Shown in pieces: positions 49,601 through 61,600 of a stretch of DNA of 64,000 bases (the first letter of the stretch is position 1; each line of letters opens with the position of its first letter). This DNA comes from Mytilus californianus. Taxonomy: Eukaryota > Mollusca > Bivalvia > Mytilida > Mytilidae. A program made the translations under genes and the position numbers. Where the stretch lies: positions 138,433,635 through 138,497,634 of the forward strand of contig NW_026262668.1 of NCBI RefSeq assembly GCF_021869535.1, read 5' to 3'. Under the pieces are notes generated by a model. The model saw only the letters and a list, made by a program, of their open reading frames with translations, had not been told where the DNA came from and ran no database searches.

Positions 49601-52600
49601 ATCCAACAGAAAAGAAACAAAGTATATCAGAATTCTCAATTTCATTTTACCGTATTTACGTAAAAGTTGTGATTCATTAAGACAGCAATCTCCTGCAGAT
49701 TTTAAATGAATAAATAACTTTGCAGAATAAATGCATGTCAGTTAACTGCTAGTAGTCTGTTGTTATTTATGTATTATTGTCATTTTGTTTATTTTCTTTG
49801 GTTACATCTTCTGACATCAGACTCGGACTTCTCTTGAACTGAATTTTAATGTGCGTATTGTTATGCGTTTACTTTTCTACATTGGCTAGAGGTATAGGGG
49901 GAGGGTTGAGATCTCATAAACATGTTTAACCCCGCCGCATTTTTGCGCCTGTCCCAAGTCAGGATCCTCTAGCCTTTGTTAGTCTTGTATTATTTTTAAT
50001 TTTAGTTTCTTGTGTACAATTTGGAGTTTAGTATGGCGTTCATTATCACTGAACTAGTATATATATTTGTTTAGGGGCCAGCTGAAGGACGCCTCCGGGT
50101 GCGGGAATTTCTCGCTGCATTGAAGACCTGTTGGTGACCTTCTGCTGTTGTCTGTTCTATGGTCGGGTTGTTGTCTCTTTGACACATTCCCCATTTCCAT
50201 TCTCAATTTTATTAAAGAAAATAATGTCGTACAGTACAAGCATTTAATAAACAGTACCAATTTTACGACTCAAGATGCACATTTTGACAATTAATGTCTT
50301 TTCAGTGATGCTCGAGGTCAACATATTTGAAAATCGAAAGCTTATTTCAAAAGTTGAAGAGCTGATAAAACCAAAAGTGATCAAAAGGTAGAGCAAAATT
50401 TATACTTTTATCTTTAGTTTTCTATGTTGTGTTTTGTGTACTATTGTTTGTCTGTTGTTTTTTTTTAGCCATGGCGTTGTCAGTTTATTTTCGACTATGA
50501 GTTTAAATGTCCCTCTGGTATCTTTCGCCTCTCTTGATGAGACATTGATTGTCGAAATGCACATCTGGTGCAGAAAATTGGTAACATTTAAGTTATTACT
50601 ACCACTGGGTCGATGCCTCTGCTGGTGGACTGATATTCCCCGAGGGTATCACAAGCCCAGTAGCCAGAATCGAAGTACTGGCATGAAAATACGGATTTCG
50701 TGTTATTAAAATTTTGTGTAACAAAATTTTGGAAATTATTTTAAATACAGGAATATATCTCCCTCAGGCAAAGCTCTGATTCCTTGCCCGGCTTCGGCTA
50801 TACTTTGTCTTGTTTGGTTTATACCTCTTCATCTTTTGAATAAGCTTTGAATTTTCAAATATTTTGGACTCAAGCATCACTGAAGAGATATTGATTGTCG
50901 AAATGCGCATCTGGTGCAGAAAAATTGGCACCGTTTATGTTATTAGGCAAGTAATCAGAACTATGCATGAGGGAAATAATTTTATAACAGTTAATTTCAA
51001 TGAAATACTATCCTTTCAGTTTACATATCTTTTTCCAATGTTCATACGTATATTTTATGTTCAAAATTTTATCAAGAAAGGTTCTGTTTAGAATAAATAT
51101 TTTTTGGTAAATATGGAGGATAATGAAGAATGATGAATTCGAATGTCTATTTTCTATCTATTTCTCACTTTTATGGAGGATCCATACAAGACCCTCTCGG
51201 TGTTCTTGTATTGCGGAAGCGCTATAAACACTCTTGATGTGACCATTGGACTAGGTCCTGTATTATATACTTCATAAGTATGAATGAACGAGAGATTGTT
51301 AGTTGGAAAGGAAACAAATCCTTGCTCTGGTTGACTTTTCCTGAAAGTTAACAAACAATAAGACGTTAAATTGTATGGCATACAACACACTATTTGACGT
51401 TAAAAATAAGGATATACAAAGGAAGCAATTAAAACAATTGTTGACGTAGATGGGCAGATGGTAACACTATCGTTACAACAATAAAAAAATCCAAAAAGAC
51501 AGACTATGTAACGATACACAGAAAAGATTGAACGATAAGAACCCCACCAAAAAAACAGTGGAGAAATTATAATTTTTTTTTAAGTTGATTTTTTTCCAAA
51601 TGAGTTTGACGGAACTAGTTAACTGCATAAAAGTGGGAGGTTTAGCTAGCTGTAAATACAGGTTGAAGTCACCATTGTCTTCGGAAATGCCAGTACCAAG
51701 TCAGAAATATGACAGTTGTTTTCCAGTCTTTGCGTTGGTTGATATAGTCGAGCGTTTGGTTTTGTCATTTTTTATTGACTTCTCCTTTTTTTTTATTTAC
51801 ATTGGCGTTCGATATTTTTATTCTTAAATTTAAGCGGTAATAATGTGTAAATAACCCACAATAGTCAATCTGGCCCCGGCGCCATAAAACTTTTATTTTC
51901 TGAGTAAAAAAATATTCTCAGAATGAATTATATTACTCAGTTAAGAATAAGAACTTTTTTCTCTGCCATAAAAAAATATTCTCAACTTTGAGAACATTCT
52001 TAGCTGAGAATTTTTTTTCTCAGCTGAGAATTTTTTTCTCAGTGATGTAAGCGGTAAAATAGATGTTTGAAAACTAAAAAAAAATGTACCTAACTTCGCA
52101 TAAACGCAGGTTTTATTTCTTTGGCAACACTGTAAAACATAAAAAGAATCTATGATAGATAAAATGACAAGTAGCATTTTGTAAGCATCGGTAAATGGAC
52201 AGAAAGTCACAGTCCTGACAAAAAGTCACAGGATATAAAGTCACAAATAATTTGTGGACAATTGTTTGAAATTATAAGAGAAAGATCTTGATATATTTGA
52301 GTTATTAACCCGTAGCTTGTTATAAATATATATTTCTTTTTATATTTTTCATACAACTTCTGTGTTAAGATACACGCATTATAATGATCATGTTTTATAA
52401 ATGGCGAAATCTTCGAAATGTAATCTCTTGGAATGTAACCTCCGTTGACGTTTACGTGAAGAGTGCTTTCTTTCACGTCCGCACTTCTATCGAGTATGGT
52501 ATGCCAAATAAACATATTACGGATCAATGACATACATTATGTATTCAGACGACATAAGAAGACACCATGTGACAATTTTTAGCCAATTGTTTATTAAAGT

Positions 52601-55600
52601 GAAACAGAGCTGCTTTTTTCTCAGATCTACAAATAAAAAAAAAAAAAAAAAAAACATACAAAAAAACATAACAAAAAAAACCAACAAACCGGATATTTTT
52701 TATATCAATATGAATGCCAGTAAATAATTTTAATCTGTTTTTAATATTCAAGATATGTAACTTTTAAAATTAACAATAAATGTGATACAGAGTTGAATAC
52801 GATTTAACAATTATGCAAGTAGTCATAAAAATTGCTCCTCATAATGAGTTTAATATATTGCACAGGAAGAGAAAATGAAGCGTGTTCTATTTTTCCATAT
52901 TCTGTAATTCTATTGGCCATTTAATCATATCCAGTAAGAAAAGTTTATTCTGTAAATGATTCTTGTTTTCTAATCGTGCATATGGATTTTTTTTCTGTAT
53001 CAAAGACATATGTATGACGACACTACCCAGTAATACAACCCATCCTCCCTTTCCCCTCCCCCCAATCTGTCACTGTACTGCACAAATGATACATTTATCA
53101 ATTTTGACTAATATCTGTTTAAAACCAAACAGGGGGGGGGGGGGGGGATTATTTTACTTTCTTTGTAATGATTTGGATATCTGAGATAATAATCAGTAGA
53201 TAGGGTGACATTACATGTATTTGGTTTGTAGCTATGAGGTACCAGTACTGCAATCTAATTAAGGCAGCTGTAGTAATTTGTAAAAAGAGAGACCTGAAAA
53301 CTAATAGAAAAAAAATCGACCTCCTGAACTAGATTTTATCCTTGATAGACCAATTGTCCAACAAAATATAAAATATTGCCTATTTATCAACTATTTTGGA
53401 GAATATTAAAATATATTTAACATTTATTGGTAGTGAACAAAAAATGCTATACCCCCAAAAATTCAAAGACAATGTTATCCGTCCTCGAGTATCAGTCAAA
53501 TAGCCCTTACCAAACAATTGAAGTTTTAAATTGCAATGAATTATGGATCTTACAAATCTGAAACCGAAGACGTAGTAAGCATGCTGGCGAAAGAGACTTT
53601 TTGATTCTGCAATTCTATTTAATTCCCGTTAATTGTTCATTTATAAATTTTGAAAATATAAAGAAACTGAGGTTTCAACTCCATCGGGCAAAGTTGACCT
53701 TCGACTCATTTAATTAGCTATTATTTTAAATAGATATAGGAAGATGTGGTATGAGTGCCAATGAGACAACTCTCCATCCAAGTTACAATTTATAAAAGTA
53801 AACCATTATAGGTCAAGGTACGGCCTTCAACACGGAGCATTGGCTCACACCGAACAGCAAGCTATAAAGGGCCCCAAAAAATTACTAGTGTAAAACCATT
53901 CAAACGGAAAAACCAACGGTCTAATCTATATAAAAACGAGAAACGAGAAACACGTATGAACTACATAAACAGACGACAACTACTGTAATCATATTCCTGA
54001 CTTAGGACAGGTGCAAACATTTGCAGCGGGATTAAACGTTTTAATGGTACCAAACCTTCTCCCTTTTCTGAAACAATAGTATAACATCACAACATAGAAA
54101 AACACACTATAAAATATCAATTGGAAGGCTTAACTCAATCAAAAAACGTAAATTAACACACAATGAACGAATAAATTTGACCTGTGAAACCTGAATGCAA
54201 ATACACATTTAATAAAAAAATTACAAGGGATAAATAATTAAAGTCAAAAGTAAATAAACAGGTTTAAACAAAGTTAAAGTATAATATCACTGTGAAATGT
54301 CAATTAATTTTTAGAAAATCATCACTTTTGAAGAAACCTGCGTCATATTATACACAGGTAAATGAAAATAATTTTGTTGTTAAGTATACTTCTTCTTCTG
54401 TGTGTATAAAATCTTCCGTTTAGGAATACCAAGAAATTTCTTTAATATCAATAAAACTAATCTAACACTTGGTACACATGGGGTGAATATCAACAATAAA
54501 ACTATACAATTAGTGCTAGATAAAACTTCCTGTACAGGTCCAAGAACAGCATCTAAGGAAAAATGAAATAATTTTGATGTTCATAGTACGAAGAAGTGAA
54601 AATTTGTAGTAATACCAGATAACCAAAGCTGGTATATAGACAAGATCCATGTTAACATTAAATAACAAAAAAGCATTACAAATAGTATCAACAGGTCAAA
54701 TTAAAAAGAAAGTACGATTTGAGAGTACTCGCAGTTACTGACAGCTAGTTAAAAGCCAAAACAATTAATAATAAAAAATCATGCACCAGAGACTAAAATC
54801 AACTAAACTACATCCCAGGGATTTAGTATGTTAACGTCATGAACAGTCAAAGAAGACATGACTTGTGCAATGCCAAAAATAAATGTATCGACAGGTAGTA
54901 GGATAGTTAGGAGTGACTTCTTTATAGATAAAAATGAAAGTGTGTGTGTCTCTATACATCCCGTTTGAAAAGAAAATACTAATTTAGTTATGTTTTAATT
55001 TGCTAATGACAAAATCGATATTAGTGCCAATGTAAACTATATTCAGAGATCTAATTACAACATTGGTACGATAACCCTTACTCATAAGTTTGTTTAAAGG
55101 TTCGATGAGTGTACACGGATCACATAATGATTTCCGCGCTTTAAGTACAATATTACCATAAAATTTAGGATGTGAAATACCATTTTTAATAAGTTTTCTA
55201 CAGGTACAGCCAAATTTACTAATCAAATCTTTGTATCTATGAAAGAATTTAGTAAAAGTTTTAAGTAATTTATGGTAACGAATTCCCTGACTTAATAATT
55301 TACCAGTGATGCATTGATTACGTTCGTTAAAATCTATGACATCACTACACACACGGGCATACCGAACGAGTTGGGATATATAAACACCGTATGATGGAGC
55401 CAAAGACACATCGCCGTCTAAAAAAGGAAAATTAACAATAGGGAATGAAAAATCGTCTCTTTTGTCGTAAATTTTAGTATGGAGTTTCCCTTTAGAAATT
55501 GAAATGTCTAAATCTAGAAAAGGACAACTGCTGCTGTTTATGATGTGTCTCTACTGAGTTTGCTCATAAACTGAGATTCATAGCAATACAGGAATAAATC

Positions 55601-58600
55601 TGCTATTAAAGGGGCGCAGTTAGTGCCCATAGGAATACCTACTACCTGACGATACACTTTATTACCGAAACGTACATATATGTTATCTAGGAGAAAATTT
55701 AAAGCTTCAATCATATCCTCACATTTCCAGTAAGCGTATCTAGCATAAGTCCTTTTGGTCATTTTTCTGATTTATTGTTTTCCATTTGTTTTCCACTATT
55801 GCAGAGCTATTTGTTGTCAATGGTCATCTTGGTCTGACCTCTGTCACGAACTGTTTTATCAGTGTTGAAATGTGTAATCATTTTAGACACAATACATGAG
55901 AAGGATGCAAGGTTGACTTTGACTGCAATAGGGGACGAAATGATACGTCAAGATTTGTTAACTCCTCATGCAAGATCGTGATTTTGGAGCAAAATACTGA
56001 TGCTTACGAATGTACAGAAATTGCATCGCTTACGTACATCAATTGACCAATTCCGATTACGACCAGTTCAATTTTTCTTTCGTTTTTCTTTATTTTGTTG
56101 GGGGGGGGGGGTATTTTCTATTCTGTAAATCACCTCGTATATCTTGGGTAATTTCAAATAAAGATTTGATATTCAAGCGGGATATATAATGCATAATACT
56201 ACTAGAGTAGGAGTATCTGCAATGAGAAGCTGTTTAATTGGTCGTATTTTTGTGATCTCTTTTAAAATTCAACAAATTTTTAATTCTCATATGCTTTTTT
56301 TATGTTGTATGCTACTAAATTTTTTAATGTTCAAAGAAAATGTTACGGCCATATTTGGAATATTTCTACTATATTGAATTTTTTGATAGTATCAACATTC
56401 TTATGCTCATTTTACAAAAATCATACTTATTCATTTATTTCTATGAATAGCAGATGCAGCCTTAAGGACTTTTTTGGTTATAAAAGATATTGGATGCTCT
56501 CATGATTATATTAAATGACTTTTGTAGTTGTTAGATTGTTTTGTTTTAAAAAAAACACTATCATTTCTGTTAATAGCATATTATAGAAAAGTGTCTACAG
56601 AAAATGAAGAAAAATATTAAAATGGCATTTTCACCTTTGATAGATGCTAATGTAATTCTTTTAATTCTATATTGAATACCTCAGCATTTGGATGTTGGCT
56701 TCCAATTATTTTGAGATTCTGGCATCCCATCACATCATTATTTTCGATTAAATATCCGATGCCCACTGAAATGTGGGTGATTTCATACAACAACAAAGGA
56801 GCAGTGAAGCTATTTTACACTAGATTTAAAAAGTCTTTCAATCTTTTCTAAAATTCATAGTATCACAGCACCGTATGTACTTTTTTATTGTTCTAACAAT
56901 AGTATGATTGATTATTTTAAATATATCAACAAATTATGAACCCTGGAAAATTTAAAGCCTGAAACCTCAATTTTTACAGTTTTTGACAAAATTGATATTG
57001 AGTACTTATCCTAAAAAAATATATGAAAAAGACAACGTTAACCAAACAAAAAATGTTGGACTGAGTAAAGATGTGTATATATTTTTTTCGGATACAATTT
57101 CATTTGTGCAGATTAGTGACGTTCTTCAATGCAAATTTTAACAAAATTTTAACAAAAACCCTATTAACAGTTGTATTTTTTTATATCAAAATACCCTCAA
57201 TAGCAACATGTAAGATTTTTTTTATACTTAAGTATGGTTTTGGCTATACTCAAATATTTAAGAATATTCTTAAATTTGAGTAAAAAAATATCTGAGAATT
57301 TTTTTATGACGGTGTATTTTGCTGAGAATAAAAAAATTGAGAAAATTCTCAGGCTGAGCAAAAAAAAATTACTCAAATAGTTTTATGGCGCCGGGGCCTG
57401 ATACACTCTCGCATATTTAATATAAAAATATGAAGATGTGGTATGATTGTCAATGAGACAACTCTCCGCCTAAGACCAAATGACATAGAACTACACAACT
57501 TCATTAAACATATTATATAATCCTTACCCCGTCACTTGTACTAATGAATGAAACTCAATGGGTACAGCCAGTTGAGCTGCATTATTACCAATATTATTGT
57601 CCACACCTGCAGGAACACGAGCTACAACATTCAGTTCAACATTAAGTAGAATGTCTGTAGAATTTAAATCTCCTTGGTGCAAAGACTCAATCGAAACATC
57701 AAATATGAGATGAAATATAGCTTTCTGTTGTTGATACAAAACATTTCCACAGTTACAGCTGATAGTTGTATTGTCCATGACCTCTTCGCAAACAACTGGA
57801 ACAGATCCTCTTTGAAGCAGCGCACGATAAGCAACATATCTAGTGTTATTACTTTGTTTGACAATGACATTTGGAGCAAAGGCCGGTTCATCTCTGTTTT
57901 CTAGGACAACTGTTATAATTAATTGTTTAGTTTGACCATGAACAATGTTATGCTGTTGTGTTTGTAGGTTAATTACCAAATCTGGATTACACTGGCCCTT
58001 GCAGCCAGTTTGAAATTTTGCCTAAATCAAAGAGGAAAATAGCATAGTGTAACATGGAGAATTAAAAAATACATTGCTTTAAAACTTTTTTAATTATTCA
58101 TGTGAAATAAATATTATATATCATGCATGCTTGTCTATTTTTCTGATGCGCATGAAATGTGTTTATTTAAATAATATGAAATTTCAAAGTATGTTGAAGA
58201 GTACTTTTATGAATTAGATAAGTTTCTTGACCAGAACAGCGAAGGATAGAAAATCCTTAACCTATTTGTCGAAATACAGCAGTGAAACCTTCCAAGAAAA
58301 GTTGTTTTGAGTATCTTAAATATTGTTTAAGAGATAAAAATACTGTAAAATTATTTCCCCCCCCCAAAAAAAAATGGTTGTTATTTGAAACTTTATTGGT
58401 GATTAAACACTACAGATTAGAGTGATAATTTTGTTTTTAATTACCTTTTTTTCATTTCTACCCAAAGAAGGTGTAATAGAATATTTTCAAGGTGTAGAAA
58501 CTGTACACATGTTATCTTAAAACTCAATGTCTCTATCTTTTAGTAAAGAAATCACGTTTAAACAAATCATAATGGCTTCCGTAAATTGTTTTAAAGGGAT

Positions 58601-61600
58601 GACTAAAATTTTATCGTTCAGAACCATTGGTTCAATTGCTAATCTCCTTATCAGCAACCATAAATAAACAAAGAAATAACTAATCATAAACGGAAACGCT
58701 AGACCTAGAGTGTCACATCAAACGATAGATCGATATATGAATAGTACGGTATGCATGGTGAAGGATTTTATTAGATAGTTACATTCTTTTTAATTTTTTA
58801 TATTTTGGGGTCAAAAAGTGGCTTTTTAATACCTTCTCCTTTAAAAACTAAATAATTATTATGTCAATAAACATAAGTTTCATCACAGAAAATATTAATG
58901 CTTCGACTGAGGTTTGGGGTCATGCCAGTGCTTGGTAAACCTATATTTAATTGCTGACATCTACGTCATTTTGGTCTCTGGTGGATAGTTGTCTCTTTGG
59001 CAATCATACCACATCTTCTTATCTATATATTTTACTGTTTCATTTGTATTACTTTGTAGTCTGTTGTTTTCGTCTTCATTTTTCTTGACAATTAATGCTG
59101 GTGTCTTGTTCTTTTTTAACATACTTTTGATTGCGACCATGGTTTCTGTTTATTCTAAATGTCATACTTAATTTTTTAGATGTTAACTGTTTTATAGTTA
59201 GTCTTTTAGACATGATAGCTTCAATTGAGGTATATACAGGCAAATATGAATAATTTCTTTCACTATTTTATTCTCGGGCTAGTTTTATCTTGCTTGTTTG
59301 TTATTATGGTCTGACAGATACATTTGTTTTACTTATCAGTGAGGTACGGTTGTTTACCTTGCCAGATACAATAGTTTTTGAAATAGGATTGAGGACTGGT
59401 AATACTTGTCCAGATATTGAGTCTTCTTGTAAACTGTAGTTCATTTGGATAACCATGTCATCCTCTAAGGACGCAAAAAATTGTCTGTCAGCTGCCTATC
59501 AATCAGATAAAAAAAAACCATGTATAATCGTTTTAAACATATGTATTACTGTGAAAGGACTTTTATTCGTGGGGTAACTATTTTTGTGGTCTTCGTGGAT
59601 GGCTTTATCAACAAATTTAAGTGTCCAACGAAATATAACAATGCTGTCCAAATCAAGACATGGAAAGATCTCATTGTAGGTTTCACTTCATGGATTCGGG
59701 CATATAATCTAGAGAATCCATTGATATTAGCCAACGCACTATGAAAAATATATATACAACTTCAGACAGGACTTCATCAATTTAATCTTTAAAAACCTAA
59801 ACTGTACAACTTTTAACCCTTTATTCTCATGGAAAATTAATTTTAGTCGATGAATAAGACTTCTTTGGATGATATGCGATAATAAAATGTTAATTTTATC
59901 TACTCATATTAGTTCTCATATGGAAAAAAAAAAATTCATATTGGGCTTACTTTATTATTTTAAAAGAAGTAATATTAATTCCACAATTCAAAGTACATTT
60001 GTGGAATTTTTTATGTAACCGTTTTCTTTAAGTGACATGTTTACTGCCCAATTAATACCTTTGGTGATCATTAATCTGTTGATCATTCGATCTCGGGTTA
60101 ATTAGTGTCATCACTACTGATTATGTGAGCCAAAATTTGTTCCTGTGAAAAAAGTTCCAGTGGAACTTATATCACAGGAAATATGTTCTGGGAGAACTTT
60201 TTTCATAGGTAATTTCTATTTAATTTGTTCCATCTCTATAAAATAAGTTCCACACTTTACCTGGTGAAATAAGTACCGGATTGGTGAAATTTGTTCCTTA
60301 CCTAGTGAAATAAGTTCCGGGTTTATGAGATTTGTTCCTTACCTGGTGAAATAAGTTCTAAGTTTGTGAGATTTGTTCCTCACCTGTGAAATATGTTCCA
60401 CTGGTTAAACAAGTTATCTTATATACTGAGCATTTCTCATCAGTGAGTTTAAAGTTATCATTCAAGTGCATTATAAAAATAAGTATTATATTAATAATAT
60501 AATAGATAAAAAGTGTAAATCATCCAGTTTGGATCATATGGAGTATAGCAAATGTTTAATTATATACTCTGTAAAAAATATCTAAATGACACTTTTGAAC
60601 CAGAAAAGATTAGAATAAGAAAAATCATTCAGAAAAAAGTATAGTTTAAGAGGAACATATGTACTAATTTGAAAAGGACAAAGTGACTTGATCATTTATA
60701 AATATCAAAAGACATGTTGAAAAAAAAAGACACACTCTTTTGAAACTGTGCCATGTCCTAAGTACATGTATGACTAGAACACGGGGCCATGACAGTTAAC
60801 AGGAACCAAGGAGGAATACCGCATAAAACATAAATACAAATTATGATACATTACCATCGCTTTTATTTCTTATCTTCATCCTATAGTTACAGTCATGCCT
60901 TCAATTGCAAATGTATCCCATGCAAGTACACTCAGTACAGCATTTAGCTTGCATTATAATTTAAGTGTAACAAGAAAATGTTTCGGTGTGCAATAATGAT
61001 TGAGCGGAACTTATTCATTAGTTTCTATGAAATATTAACAAGTTCGTTTAAAACTAATGTCAGAGGAACTTATCTAAAACTTTTTGATATTAATTGAAAC
61101 AAAATTCATGGAGCTATGATTTTTGTTCCGGAACTTATTTAACATTTGGCCAAAAAATTAGTTCCGGAACAAATTTTACTGTGCTGGAACATATTTTCTG
61201 TGATATAAATTCCGTTGGAACATATTTCCTATGAAATTTATTCCGGCGGAACAAATGTCACGCCGGAACAAATTTTTTGTTACAATTACACTTGTGTTTA
61301 ATGTTTAATTTGCAATTTTCTTCAATCGAGACAACTTGTAAGCAAAGATGACTCAGCTTATTTCCGAAAGCAATTATTTTATCAAAAATTTGATGAATGT
61401 TGTCGGTAATTAAAGATGAACAAGTAAGCGAAAATGGGCACCTTATTTTGCAATGTCCCATAAATCATTATAAAACAACATATGAGTATTTTAAGTAATT
61501 CGTTTCTGATGGCTTCAAATTAGGGATGTCAACGAGTACTCGAGTATTCGAGTATCGCTCGGTAGGACCGAGGATCCTCTTTCGGAATTAAATAGACATC

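Larger units (their letters stand above)
51872..57398. mobile_element. Possible 5.5 kb fold-back element with 20-bp terminal inverted repeats
   Basis: GGCCCCGGCGCCATAAAACT at 51,872-51,891 is exactly inverted at 57,379-57,398. Both ends are followed inward by 120-170 bp of CTGAGAA/TTCTCAG motifs separated by T or A runs (to about 52,045, and from about 57,240). The interior holds a Penelope-like fragment and a dispersed repeat but no transposase. The two ends could be one large composite element or two separate small elements in opposite orientation. No convincing target duplication was seen. Confidence 0.45.

Noticed and set aside
57674..57904. Plus-strand 76-codon frame opposite the integrin exon
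   Set aside because: Shadow of the minus-strand integrin exon 57,528-58,021, which has splice sites and family motifs.
61258..61461. 67-codon minus frame with a Cys-rich end
   Set aside because: It overlaps the end of the fold-back element at 61,277 and shows no known domain or splice context.
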